Below, one piece after another: positions 17,450 to 26,535 of a stretch of 64,000 nucleotides of DNA. Source of the DNA: Lachnospiraceae bacterium (lineage in GTDB: Bacteria > Bacillota > Clostridia > Lachnospirales > Lachnospiraceae). The stretch is taken from positions 1-64,000 of the forward strand of contig QXWO01000017.1 in assembly GCA_009911035.1 (NCBI GenBank), given 5' to 3'. Position numbers and translations under genes: made by a program. Below the pieces are notes generated by a model. It had not been told where the DNA came from. It searched no databases and was given only the letters and a program-made list of their open reading frames with translations. The number at the start of each line of letters is the position of its first letter. Within the stretch, counting starts at the first letter, position 1.

Positions 17450-19288
17450 CTATTCGTATACAACAAAGGCTTCATTCACAAACACCTGCCGGTACCCATT
17501 GGCATTAATAAACGCCTCAATAGCTCCCAGCTTTTTATCCTGACTGCATTCGGCCCCATCTGTCCCCCACCAGTCCATGGCTTCCTGACTGCCGGAAAGG
17601 TATGCCGCAAGCTTCGGGGTAAGAATGACCAGCGGCTTATCTCCCTCTCCCTCTTGAAGGGCTGTTGTAAGCTCCCCGAGTTCTGCCTCCAGCCGGGCCA
17701 GCGGATTGGTGTTCAGATCTGCCCATGCGGTATAAATAGCAGGCGCTTTATCAAGATAGTAGGCAAGCCCCGGTATATTTCCGTAAAGGATCAGCCCCTT
17801 ATCCTCGTAAGCCGCCTTATTTTCCGTCATAAAACGTGAAATTTCCTCCAGCGTTTCCGAATTCATCTCACTGGTCATCATCCCCTCCAGAACAGAATTT
17901 GCCGCTACCTTATAGATCCTCGGCTCTCCCATTTCCCCGTCAAGAAAAACATAACCAATGCCAATACCAATAGCCTGAATAAAAAATCCGGTCAAAATTC
18001 CCGACATCATGGCCTTGACCGGAAACAGGGGCACCTTCCGGGTAGTATCCAGAAATCCCCTTCCCCATCTTGCAAAGCGGTAAACCATCCAGAATATCAC
18101 AGGCGCAATAAAAAACAGATTATTTAATACAGGCCAGATATGATTGTTGCTTCCAAGAGGCGTAACCAGCATGATCACAAGCCCCATACAGCCAATCAGC
18201 CGCCACTCGTCATCCAGCATCCTGGTAAAAAGCATCCACACAAAAACCCCAAGGGAAACCAGCAGAAAAACTGCCCCCCACTGAAGCGCCGACTCCTTCT
18301 GGTAGTATCTGAAATTGTACATCCCCCATTTGCCGAGTATGAAAAACAGCACCGGGATGCAGAGACAGTAAACAACTTTTCTGATCTTAAGGAACCGATC
18401 CTGCCGGATAAGCAAAAAAGGAATCCCCGGCAGTATGCACAGCAGCATATAGATAAGCCATTGAAAGCCATGAAAATAAGCGTCCGCAATGGCAAGTACC
18501 ATTTCCCCAAGGGTGTAGTCAGAAGCGCTGCCCGCCATACCAAGCACACCGGAAATCATATCCCCAAAGGCATTCATGCCGTAAAGCCCGGAAATTGCCG
18601 CAAACATAACAAGAAAAGAGACAAAATACCCTGCCATGCATAGACCTGTCTCCCCTGCAATCTGCTTTGCAGGCTTTTTCTTTAAAGAGCCATAATACCA
18701 CACTGCCACAATCAGTCCTGCTTCCAGCACATTGCCCGGAAACCGCGCAAATGCGTTGAGTCCCAGGGATGCCCCTGCCAGAATAAGACACCCGGGCCTG
18801 TTCCCTGCCAGCCCCCTGAAAAGCAGCACTGCCCCTAAGAGGAACAGCAGATAGGTAAGATAATTGTACAAAATCACCGGAGGACACCAGCAAAAGCCAA
18901 TAGCCGCCATCTCCCCTGCAAAAGCCAGCCAGCCAGGCATTTTTGTCTTAAAGAAGCGGTACCCCAGCACGCCCATAAGTCCCACAAGCAGGGAGGAATA
19001 AAATTTCATGCCCAGCATCGTCCCTCCCATGGGCAGCTTTGTCATCACAAATCCGGCCACATTGGATAAAAAAGTAAGCAGGATCCATACGCCTCCGGTC
19101 TGCCCGAAGAAACGGTAATTGCCAAGACTGTAACCTGTATCCGTCAGATCAACGCCCTGGTTTGCCTTGATCAGCGGAAACAGCAGTAAAACCAGCGGGA
19201 ACAGAATATTCTGTACCGCTTCCCATACTGCCCGGAATTCTTTAGAGCCGGCCGCTTCCTTTATTCTTCTGTCAAGCCTTCCATCCAT
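17450..19288 (-). CDS. Large multi-span membrane protein with C-terminal exodomain, unknown function
   Basis: A protein of 612 residues with about 12 hydrophobic helices between residues 25 and 460 and a C-terminal soluble domain of about 140 residues (LILYGNIPGLAYYLDKAP, then ILTPKLAAYLSG). An early loop holds NQGVDLTDTGYSLGNYRFF, similar to the acidic first loops of GT-C proteins. The family is not recognised. ATG at 19288 follows GGGAG by eight bases; upstream in-frame starts lack a site. It lies 83 bases downstream of the acyltransferase gene. By position and topology it is a candidate membrane glycosyltransferase or phosphotransferase for the exported glycan (inference). Confidence 0.65.
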   Translation of the reverse strand: MDGRLDRRIKEAAGSKEFRAVWEAVQNILFPLVLLLFPLIKANQGVDLTDTGYSLGNYRFFGQTGGVWILLTFLSNVAGFVMTKLPMGGTMLGMKFYSSLLVGLMGVLGYRFFKTKMPGWLAFAGEMAAIGFCWCPPVILYNYLTYLLFLLGAVLLFRGLAGNRPGCLILAGASLGLNAFARFPGNVLEAGLIVAVWYYGSLKKKPAKQIAGETGLCMAGYFVSFLVMFAAISGLYGMNAFGDMISGVLGMAGSASDYTLGEMVLAIADAYFHGFQWLIYMLLCILPGIPFLLIRQDRFLKIRKVVYCLCIPVLFFILGKWGMYNFRYYQKESALQWGAVFLLVSLGVFVWMLFTRMLDDEWRLIGCMGLVIMLVTPLGSNNHIWPVLNNLFFIAPVIFWMVYRFARWGRGFLDTTRKVPLFPVKAMMSGILTGFFIQAIGIGIGYVFLDGEMGEPRIYKVAANSVLEGMMTSEMNSETLEEISRFMTENKAAYEDKGLILYGNIPGLAYYLDKAPAIYTAWADLNTNPLARLEAELGELTTALQEGEGDKPLVILTPKLAAYLSGSQEAMDWWGTDGAECSQDKKLGAIEAFINANGYRQVFVNEAFVVYE

Positions 19289-19371
19289 TCTATCATCTCC
19301 CATTATAAACAGTAACGCCAGAAATCTTTTTCCACAGTCCCTGCCGTACATGCACATGTCTGTCCAGCCTG

Positions 19372-20499
19372 TTACCCGGCAGTTCTGGCAAACGCCAGCT
19401 CCAGCCCCCTAAGCCATGCATATAATTTCGTTTTTCTTACTACTTTGTTAAATAGTATGCCGGACAATCTGCTTCTAATCCATTCTGCCAGAATCCCCGC
19501 CGTAAACAAAATCACCGTACACCCTGCCAGTTCCCACAGGAAAAAGAGCAGCCCCGTTCCGCCCCATGGGTTGATAGCACCAGTTATCCAGCCATACCAT
19601 GCCTGTCTTAAATCAATATGCTCATGAAGCAGGTAAACACCGAAGCATAAGCCCCCCAGCCGCCGAATCACCTCCGCAGACAGTCCTTCTTTTATGTGTA
19701 TTTTAGAAAATCCATAGAATAGACCCACGGCGCCTGTGAAGCAGAAAATATAATTATAATGAAAAGGAACTGTAAAGTAGTACCGGAAACTGTCCCAACG
19801 GCAGGAGGCAAAATACATGACCGCATTCACGCCAAATCCGGCCAGCGCGCTTCCCACATAGACCAGCCATCCCCGCTTTTCCATAAACTCCCACCCGTAC
19901 AGGCTAAGATAAGCGGCTGCCAGATAGACACAGATAAACCAGGGCAGATCATAGCCATACCTGTCAAAGGCAAACGCAAAAGGGCTGATGCTCTTCATGC
20001 CGCAGAGCAGGACCAACAGCCCTCCCAGGGTGATCTGTAGCTGCTTTTTTGTCAGATTCCTTGCCGCCATGTTAAGAACCGGGCTTAAAAGATACAGCAT
20101 AAAATAGGAAGTGGCAAACCAGTAGTGCTCCGTCTCAATCGGAAAAAGATACTGGATCAACCCGTACACTCCCATGGAAGAAGCCGCAGTAGGCACACCA
20201 AGCAAAATAAGGACAGGTGGGATCATCAGGGCATAAAACCATATCTGCAAAAAGAGCGCTGCCGCTTTCCCCGGCCTGAATGCACCCCTCACACCAAAAT
20301 AACCGCTGATCAAAACATAAACATTCACTGCCACCAGACAGAAGGCTTCCAAGAGCGATCCCAACACCCTGACACCGCTCACCGGTACGTCAATTTCAAG
20401 GAGAGAATCCGACTGCGCCAAAAAGTGCATGACAACTACCATGATCATTGCCAAAACCCTTAATAATTCATAATTCGCCATGCGCTTATGTTCTGTCAC
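19372..20499 (-). CDS. Acyltransferase family 3 (OafA/WecH-like) membrane protein
   Basis: Membrane acyltransferase of 375 residues with about 10 helices, expected to O-acetylate the glycan. Seen: the family-typical start MANYELLRVLAMIMVVVMHF with the conserved helix-1 His, LISGYFGV, a central HYWFATSYFMLYLLSP, and CFGVYLLHEHIDLR near the C terminus with a conserved His. I chose GTG at 20499 because AAGGAAGG lies just upstream; ATG at 20481 begins the conserved part and is the alternative. It lies 124 bases after the ABC flippase in the same direction; that gap contains a short GCCGC/GCGGC hairpin but no clear promoter. Confidence 0.82.
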   Translation of the reverse strand: MTEHKRMANYELLRVLAMIMVVVMHFLAQSDSLLEIDVPVSGVRVLGSLLEAFCLVAVNVYVLISGYFGVRGAFRPGKAAALFLQIWFYALMIPPVLILLGVPTAASSMGVYGLIQYLFPIETEHYWFATSYFMLYLLSPVLNMAARNLTKKQLQITLGGLLVLLCGMKSISPFAFAFDRYGYDLPWFICVYLAAAYLSLYGWEFMEKRGWLVYVGSALAGFGVNAVMYFASCRWDSFRYYFTVPFHYNYIFCFTGAVGLFYGFSKIHIKEGLSAEVIRRLGGLCFGVYLLHEHIDLRQAWYGWITGAINPWGGTGLLFFLWELAGCTVILFTAGILAEWIRSRLSGILFNKVVRKTKLYAWLRGLELAFARTAG

Positions 20500-20623
20500 A
20501 TTTCCTTCCTTTCCGTTCTGCATCCGCCGCCTTTGCGGCATTTTCAAGATTTCTGTTTACATTCACCCGGCCAGATGCGGTAAGCCGCCCCTGCTCCAAT
20601 GTCCGTTCCCGCTTATAAGGACA

Positions 20624-22381
20624 TCAGCGTTCTCTTGCCGCCTTTCCCTGCTCTACCCTGTAGACCATGTCGCATTTTTCAATAGTCTGGAGACGGTGGG
20701 CAATAATGATCAGTGTCTTTTTCCCGTGGAGCCTGTTGATGGAGTCCATGATTGCGGCTTCCGTTTCATTATCCAGCGCCGAAGTCGCCTCGTCCAGCAC
20801 CAAAACCTCCGGGTCTTCAAACAACGCTCTGGCTATGCCGATTCTCTGTCTTTGTCCCCCTGAGATGCGGATTCCCCGCTCCCCGATGCTGGTATCCAGT
20901 CCTTCCGGCAGCCCCCTTACAAACCCGTCAAGCTGGGCTTCCTTTAAAGCACGCCACACTTTTTCGTCATCAATATCCTCGTCAGCATAGCCGAAAGCCA
21001 CATTTTTGCGGATAGAAGCATCTATCATGAAAATCGTCTGGGGAATATAACCTATGTTTTTCAGCCAGGAATGATAGTGTCTCCGGACTTCCACGCCGTC
21101 CGCCAGAATCTGCCCGCTTTGCAATTCCAAAAGCCCCAGCAGGATGTCCACCACCGTAGTCTTTCCCGCGCCGGAAGTCCCCACGATCCCTACGGAGCGT
21201 CCAATGGGGATTTCCATATCAGCATGGTCAAAAATCAGTACGTCTGAATTGGGGTATTTATAGACGATATCCTTCAGCTCGATCTTATCCCTGATCTTTA
21301 GCTTCTCTACTTCCAGCTTCTTCCGGTAAGCGCTTTCATCATATTCGATAGTTTCATCCCTTATCTCCTGCTGGAGGTTGTCGCTTACCCCCATAAAAAA
21401 CGGCTCAAAATAAGAAATGGAAGTCAGATAATTGTTGATCCTGTTGGCGCTGGGTATCAGCCTTGTGGCCGCCGCCGCCAGAGCCCCTACCTGGGGCATG
21501 ATGGTAGTCACCGGAGCGCCACCCAGAATCCGGAACATCATGTAGGCAACCAGTCCGCCCAGGGCAACCGTTTCTATCAGCAGGCGGGGGGTTGCATTAT
21601 ACAGATTATATCTCTGCACCGCGTTTACATAACCAGCCCCGCATTTGGCATACTCATTGATAAAATAGTTTTCTTTATTGGCAATCTTAATTTCCTTGAT
21701 TCCCATCACAGACTGGTCAATCCATTTGTAAAGACTGCTGTAATAATCCTGATTTTCCTCTCCGGCCTTTCTCATGACAGGTTTTAAGACGCACATAATT
21801 ACCAGCAGAGCCGCCACTAAAAGTACCGTAACCGTAACTGCCATCCACACATCCGTAATCAAGATCACAGCGGCCAGACAAATAAACACAATGGCCTCGC
21901 TGAAAAGCTGCAAAACAGCCAGAATCAGGCCGTACATGTTATTTACATCGGAGGTGATGCTTCTTTGAATCACGGAGGTATCTGCATTTAAGTAGTACTC
22001 ATAGGGCCTTTCCATAAAGTTGATCATCATTCTTCTGGATGTGGCAAACTGGTTGGTATATACAAATTTGAGCTGAGCCTTCTGCTGGAAAAAGAGAAAA
22101 ACATTTTTGACCACGAACACACCGATCAAGGCCAGCATGGTAACGACAGTAAGTTTTCTGGTATCCTGATAGTCAATGGACAGGACATCGCACACTATCT
22201 GTAAATACCTGTTATTCTCCACCGCATGTTCATCTATGACTACATTCAGGACCGGGATAATCAACGAAACACCCAGCGTTTCCAGCACTGCACCTATAAG
22301 CATCAGCAGGATAAGGAACGTCATAATCTTTTTCTGCCTCTTATCCAGCAGCACCATCATTTTCTTAATTATCTTTTTCAT
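20624..22381 (-). CDS. ABC transporter, lipid-linked oligosaccharide flippase (PglK/MsbA-like)
   Basis: Half-size ABC exporter, 585 residues, membrane domain fused to the ATPase. Seen: six hydrophobic segments over residues 20-310, Walker A GTSGAGKTT near 401-409, Q-loop IPQTIF near 446-451, signature SGGQRQR near 507-513, Walker B VLVLDEATSALD near 526-537, and the H-loop AHRLQT. Family knowledge: PglK flips lipid-linked heptasaccharide in Campylobacter. Its place first in an arm with PglF/PglE/PglC-like genes elsewhere in the locus, and the absence of a Wzx flippase, support the same job here (inference). AGAGG lies seven bases before the ATG; a promoter lies at 22425-22453. Confidence 0.88.
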   Translation of the reverse strand: MKKIIKKMMVLLDKRQKKIMTFLILLMLIGAVLETLGVSLIIPVLNVVIDEHAVENNRYLQIVCDVLSIDYQDTRKLTVVTMLALIGVFVVKNVFLFFQQKAQLKFVYTNQFATSRRMMINFMERPYEYYLNADTSVIQRSITSDVNNMYGLILAVLQLFSEAIVFICLAAVILITDVWMAVTVTVLLVAALLVIMCVLKPVMRKAGEENQDYYSSLYKWIDQSVMGIKEIKIANKENYFINEYAKCGAGYVNAVQRYNLYNATPRLLIETVALGGLVAYMMFRILGGAPVTTIMPQVGALAAAATRLIPSANRINNYLTSISYFEPFFMGVSDNLQQEIRDETIEYDESAYRKKLEVEKLKIRDKIELKDIVYKYPNSDVLIFDHADMEIPIGRSVGIVGTSGAGKTTVVDILLGLLELQSGQILADGVEVRRHYHSWLKNIGYIPQTIFMIDASIRKNVAFGYADEDIDDEKVWRALKEAQLDGFVRGLPEGLDTSIGERGIRISGGQRQRIGIARALFEDPEVLVLDEATSALDNETEAAIMDSINRLHGKKTLIIIAHRLQTIEKCDMVYRVEQGKAARER

Positions 22382-22424
22382 GATTCCTCTCCCGGTTTTA
22401 CAAATTCTGTAAAAATGTCAATCT

Positions 22425-22453
22425 ATTTTATCACAGTTGCAGGGACAAGTCAA
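22425..22453 (-). promoter_or_regulatory. Sigma-A promoter for the flippase arm
   Basis: On the minus strand, TTGACT (22453-22448), a 17-base spacer and TAAAAT (22430-22425), with TGA directly before the -10. It starts just after the CotH gene stop at 22457, so the leftward glycan arm is transcribed separately. Predicted start near 22418, leader about 37 bases. Confidence 0.75.
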
Positions 22454-22456
22454 AAG

Positions 22457-24508
22457 TCACGGCTCCCCTTCCTCCGGCAGGGGCAGCTCCTGCCATACAG
22501 CATGATACGTGATATCCTCGTAGACTGGCTTGAATCTGTCAAAAGGGATTCCTTTGTCTGTCACCCATCCCATAAACAGGGAACCGCCGATATTCCGGGC
22601 AGGGACAGGTTCATTTCCCGGAAGCTCCCCGTCTTTTACGCAGTTGATCTGCCAAGGCTCCCCGTCCACCACAAAAGTAACGTTGTGATAAACTTCTCCT
22701 TCCAGCCAGACCTGGTTTAAAAAATTCATCCGCTGTTCCACAAAATATTTAAGATATCTGACACTATTGTCATATTCTTCATAATACTGATAGCGGTTCT
22801 CAAGCTCCTCCCAGCGGATATTGTCCATTTCCACGGAAGCCCTGCTCTCCTGCACCATTTCATCAATTCCTTCATCCAGCAGTTTTTCAAGATAAGGCAG
22901 CCCCTTCTCTTTGTAAAGTTCTTTCGTCTTTACCAAAAAGTCTTCCTTTTCATAAAGTCTGGCAAATACATCTGTGCCGTACACATGGTCGCTTAGTCTG
23001 GTAAGGCCAATGGGATTACTGGCTATCTCGTCAAGGTTGCAGTTTCCGAAAGCAACATCATAGTCCCACACCGGCCCGGCAAAAATCTTACTGCTTACGG
23101 TATCCTGGGGTTTATAAAAAAAGCTGCTTGTGACACCTCCGTCATAATTTTTGGATATTTCCTCCACCAGATATTTCTGAACAAAAGATGTGATATCAAT
23201 ACACTCTGAATAATGCCGCCCTGTAACAGGGTGGACGCCGTCTTCCTCTTCCACTGCATCCTGAAATTCCTGCATCAGCTCTGCAATATAATCTACCTGG
23301 TCCCTGGAGGCGAAGGCAGGGCTTTTTAAGGCATAGCAGTCTCCCTGATCCGTTACAAAACCGCTGGTTTCACCAGCAAAACGGTCAGGCAGCTCCCGCT
23401 CAAACAGATATCCCCCGGATATATCGCTCTCATGGAACAAGTCCTCCGTCCACTTTCTTGTGCCGTCTTCATTCTGGAAACTTTTTATTTCTTCCATGTC
23501 CTCTTCGCTGTATACAGCCTCTGCGGATTTTTCCATATCCCGGATATCCACACTTTCACTGTCCACCTTTATTTTCTGGGTAAGAAAATAATTTCCATAG
23601 TACATATCATTGATATACAAATCCACCATGGTCCCCCGGGGCACATACGCCATGCCAAGGGCCGATGCAAGCTGCAAAGTGATCTGGTTGCGGAGCTTTG
23701 TCTCGTCATAGCCATTGGCTAACAGATTCCAGGCCTTTCCTTTTCCTAAGCCCAGCAAATCCGTTTTTTGGGAAAGGCTGAACTGATATGGCTTCTTGGA
23801 AAGCCCCCAGGTAGAATTTCCTCTCCCCCGGATGCCCTCCATCCTTCCGTTATAGACCGGGAGCCCTGCCTTGTCAAAAACCACCGCCATGCCTGCTTCT
23901 TCCTTTTCCTTCTCCTCATTGACAGTTTCCATATCCCCTGACAAGGTAGACAGGCTGAGAACGGGCAAATCGGAAGAATACCGAAAAATCACCGAAGTTT
24001 CAGCAAGGATTTCCTCTCCCTCCAGCAGAATAAGTTCATAGGCCCTGCCCTCTGTGATATCGCAGATCTTGTCTCCTTCCACTGCTTCCACGCCGCCAAG
24101 CTGCACCTGCAGCCCCTGCGCATTTTCAAGAATCAAATCTTTCCCTCTGGCAAAGCCCGGCAGAAAAAAATAACAGATGCCATCCTTTCCAGGCCACATG
24201 GAAACCCTGATATCCCCGGTTCCTTCCGGGGTAAGAACGATCCGGGGAATTTCCTCCCATACCGCATCGTCTATGCTCCGGTACGCCGTCCCTGCTTTGG
24301 TATCTTCCTGTTTCTTATTACCGTTATACGCTCCTTCCCCTGCGGAGCTTTCCTCCTGTCCGGCCTCCAAAACCTGATCCTGCGCAAGGGATATTTCCTT
24401 TTTTCTCTGCCGCTGTGCCTCGTCCCTTATCTGCGTATATACAGGCATTGCCAGAAGTATCAAAATACCTGTAACCACCATGCAGATTTTTATTATTTTT
24501 TCCCTCAT
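22457..24508 (-). CDS. CotH-family protein (CotH kinase domain), membrane-anchored
   Basis: A protein of 683 residues with an N-terminal signal-anchor helix (MREKIIKICMVVTGILILL), then a Lys/Glu/Gln-rich linker, a beta-rich region and a CotH domain. Seen: EGIRGRGNSTWGLSKKPYQ, KAWNLLANGYDETKLRNQI, DLYINDMYYGNYFLTQ, GGYLFERE and GPVWDYDVAFGN, the order typical of CotH. Family knowledge: CotH of Bacillus is an atypical protein kinase acting on spore-coat proteins; homologues also occur near exopolysaccharide genes. Its C-terminal region (FVVDGEPWQIN, FMGWVTDKG) looks like a wall-associated repeat. ATG at 24508 has GGAG seven bases upstream and follows the transferase stop by 16 bases, so the two are cotranscribed. 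The N-terminally longer open frame is rejected because it overlaps the transferase. Confidence 0.87.
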   Translation of the reverse strand: MREKIIKICMVVTGILILLAMPVYTQIRDEAQRQRKKEISLAQDQVLEAGQEESSAGEGAYNGNKKQEDTKAGTAYRSIDDAVWEEIPRIVLTPEGTGDIRVSMWPGKDGICYFFLPGFARGKDLILENAQGLQVQLGGVEAVEGDKICDITEGRAYELILLEGEEILAETSVIFRYSSDLPVLSLSTLSGDMETVNEEKEKEEAGMAVVFDKAGLPVYNGRMEGIRGRGNSTWGLSKKPYQFSLSQKTDLLGLGKGKAWNLLANGYDETKLRNQITLQLASALGMAYVPRGTMVDLYINDMYYGNYFLTQKIKVDSESVDIRDMEKSAEAVYSEEDMEEIKSFQNEDGTRKWTEDLFHESDISGGYLFERELPDRFAGETSGFVTDQGDCYALKSPAFASRDQVDYIAELMQEFQDAVEEEDGVHPVTGRHYSECIDITSFVQKYLVEEISKNYDGGVTSSFFYKPQDTVSSKIFAGPVWDYDVAFGNCNLDEIASNPIGLTRLSDHVYGTDVFARLYEKEDFLVKTKELYKEKGLPYLEKLLDEGIDEMVQESRASVEMDNIRWEELENRYQYYEEYDNSVRYLKYFVEQRMNFLNQVWLEGEVYHNVTFVVDGEPWQINCVKDGELPGNEPVPARNIGGSLFMGWVTDKGIPFDRFKPVYEDITYHAVWQELPLPEEGEP

Positions 24509-24524
24509 GTTTCTTCTCCATATG

Positions 24525-25643
24525 TCAGTAAATCTGTTCATTCTGCCTGTGGATCTCCGGCTCCTCATACTTGTCCATAAAATCTTCCCCGAGGAAAATC
24601 TTTTCTTTCGCAAACAAAATTGACGAAGGCACGGTAAAAACAGTGACGACCCTGTCAAAGACAAGTCCTTCTATATAATTCAGGACTTCCATGGGGAACT
24701 TGCCGTCCAGCACAATATGCTCCGGGAACAATTCCTTATAGTCCAGTATGTCCCTTGGATGAGGCTTTATTAAAATCTGTGCTTCCTGTCCGTCAATCTT
24801 TCCATATTCCGCAATTATATCCTTAAAAATTTTCTTCCGCGTTTCTAAATCACACAAAGGCTCCGACAATACCAGCACTTTATGCTCATGCCCCGTGCCA
24901 AAGGCAAGAGCCGCTTCCAATTCCTTACTATCTTCTATAAAAACCGACACGATTGTCTTTTTTTCTTTTTCTCCCAGATTTTGTGTCAGCTCCTTCCGTG
25001 GCTTTTCTATATACTTAGGGCAGGGATAATCCAGCACAGAAATGTCGTTGACCTCCATATCCAGACAATATTTTGCATACCCGTTCTGGATAAAAATCAG
25101 ATTTCTGGCGGCCATCCAGGCTTTCAGCTTAAAATGCCCCCGGTTATCATAGCGGGCCGTATCATAATAACGGATACAGTCAAGACCGTCCTCCAAGGCA
25201 TGATAATAGATTTTATGGACATTGAGATAATACCCTACAGGATCCGAATCACAGAACACATAAATGTCTCCATAGGCTCGCAAATCAACGGGCACAAACG
25301 GAGCCTGCAGCTTTCCCATAAGCCTGGTATACTTTATTCTGGAGAGCATGTTCAGTACAATATTGCCTCTGTCCCTGTGATATGCGGCAAGCTCCGGGAA
25401 GAAGCTCTCCTCCTTTTCCCCATAGGGAATGACTTCCCCGAACAACCCGGACTTTTCAGCTCTTTCCTTTAACCGGCCAAAATCATTGGACAGGGAACTT
25501 AACAGCAAAGAAGCCTCTCCCCTTACCGCCCCGGCCCCCCGTTTGGGCAGATTCAGTTCTTTTAAACATGCAATATATACATGGTAAAAAGTATGGCAGA
25601 TATAGATTCGCTTCTTGGATTTCTTTGTTTCCATCAGTTTCAT
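24525..25643 (-). CDS. Sialyltransferase-superfamily glycosyltransferase (GT52/polysialyltransferase-like)
   Basis: GT-B enzyme of 372 residues carrying the three motifs shared by bacterial sialyltransferases of GT38/GT52/GT80: the acidic E-D-G in YYHALEDGLD near 147-156, the HP motif in ILIKPHPRD near 290-298, and the Ser pair in VFTVPSSIL near 336-344. It starts KRIYICHTFYHVYIA, similar to GT52 N termini. It lies opposite the pseF-pseI-pseG operon, with which it shares overlapping promoters, so the natural reading is a transferase of a CMP-activated nonulosonic (pseudaminic-type) acid onto the glycan (inference). ATG at 25643 follows AAGGGG; a GTG five codons upstream is also possible. Confidence 0.75.
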   Translation of the reverse strand: MKLMETKKSKKRIYICHTFYHVYIACLKELNLPKRGAGAVRGEASLLLSSLSNDFGRLKERAEKSGLFGEVIPYGEKEESFFPELAAYHRDRGNIVLNMLSRIKYTRLMGKLQAPFVPVDLRAYGDIYVFCDSDPVGYYLNVHKIYYHALEDGLDCIRYYDTARYDNRGHFKLKAWMAARNLIFIQNGYAKYCLDMEVNDISVLDYPCPKYIEKPRKELTQNLGEKEKKTIVSVFIEDSKELEAALAFGTGHEHKVLVLSEPLCDLETRKKIFKDIIAEYGKIDGQEAQILIKPHPRDILDYKELFPEHIVLDGKFPMEVLNYIEGLVFDRVVTVFTVPSSILFAKEKIFLGEDFMDKYEEPEIHRQNEQIY

Positions 25644-25709
25644 ATGACCCCTTACCACAGTATTTCCTGTTCACTTCGTTTTCAGTAATCCATGTTATTC
25701 TCAAATTTT

Positions 25710-25737
25710 ATTATAATAGATTTCTGTTTGATTGCAA
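25710..25737 (-). promoter_or_regulatory. Leftward promoter for the nonulosonate transferase-CotH operon
   Basis: Minus strand TTGCAA (25737-25732), a 16-base spacer and TATAAT (25715-25710); predicted start near 25703, leader about 60 bases. Its -35 shares two bases with the -35 of the opposite promoter. Confidence 0.7.
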
Positions 25738-25755
25738 CGGATAATGGTGTATAAT
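25728..25755 (+). promoter_or_regulatory. Rightward promoter for the pse operon
   Basis: TTGATT (25728-25733), a 16-base spacer and TATAAT (25750-25755); predicted start near 25762, leader about 53 bases before pseF. It overlaps the leftward promoter, so RNA polymerase probably cannot occupy both. Confidence 0.7.
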
Positions 25756-25814
25756 CGGTAGTATTAAGAAATTTGTTGCTCTTAAAACACTATCATAAAG
25801 TTAAGGAGAACGAT

Positions 25815-26504
25815 ATGTTCAGACAAACACTGGCCATTATTACGGCACGGGGCGGAAGCCGGCGGATTCCGCGGAAAAATATCAAAGAGTTCTGCGGGAA
25901 ACCTATTTTGTGCTATTCCATTGAAGCGGCAAAGTCCGCAGGTGTTTTTGATGAGATCATGGTTTCCACAGATGATGAGGAGATTGCCGGTTTAGCGGCC
26001 GCTTCCGGCGCCAGCGTCCCCTTTTTCCGTTCAGAAGAAACCTCCGGCGATTATGCTTCCACGGATGATGTCATCAGGGAAGTGCTGAAAGCCTACGAAG
26101 AGAGGGGACAGCATTTTGAGTCCTTCTGCTGTATATATCCCACGGCACCTTTTTTAACCGGAGCACGGCTCCGGCATGCCATGGAGCTGCTCCGGGAAGC
26201 GGATTCCGTCATGCCCGTGGTCCCCTTTTCCTACCCTCCCCAGCGTGGACTAATCGTCAATGGGCAGGGATTTGTGGAAAGACAGTTTCCCCAATACGCC
26301 GAAGCCAGAAGCCAGGATCTTCCCACCGTTTACCATGACTGCGGCCAGTTTTATGCCTGCCGTACGGATGCCTTTCTGGAAAATGGAACCACCGATGTGC
26401 CGAAGCTCCTTCCCCTTGTACTGACCCAGATGGAGGTGCAGGACATCGATACTTTAGAGGACTGGGAACAGGCGGAACTAAAGTATAAAATGCTGCATTT
26501 ATAA
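25815..26504 (+). CDS. pseF: CMP-nonulosonate (pseudaminate-type) cytidylyltransferase
   Basis: Cytoplasmic enzyme of 229 residues activating a nonulosonic acid with CTP. Seen: the nucleotide-binding start IITARGGSRRIPRKNIKEF near 8-26, GKPILCYSIEAA, MVSTDDEEIA, and the family's IYPTAPF near 104-110. RGGSRRIPRKNI is the CMP-NeuAc synthetase signature; the S-R-R-I-P form is usual in PseF. ATG at 25815 has AAGGAG six bases upstream; the open frame begins further upstream without a site. First gene of the rightward operon with pseI and pseG. Choice of PseF over NeuA or LegF rests mainly on the neighbours. Confidence 0.87.
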   Translation: MFRQTLAIITARGGSRRIPRKNIKEFCGKPILCYSIEAAKSAGVFDEIMVSTDDEEIAGLAAASGASVPFFRSEETSGDYASTDDVIREVLKAYEERGQHFESFCCIYPTAPFLTGARLRHAMELLREADSVMPVVPFSYPPQRGLIVNGQGFVERQFPQYAEARSQDLPTVYHDCGQFYACRTDAFLENGTTDVPKLLPLVLTQMEVQDIDTLEDWEQAELKYKMLHL

Positions 26505-26535
26505 TAAAACTTCAGCCTCTTGAAAGGAACAAAAT

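Noticed and set aside
19291-19330. TATAAT just before the 612-residue membrane protein
   Set aside because: No acceptable -35 at the right distance, and a start there would fall inside the ribosome-binding site.
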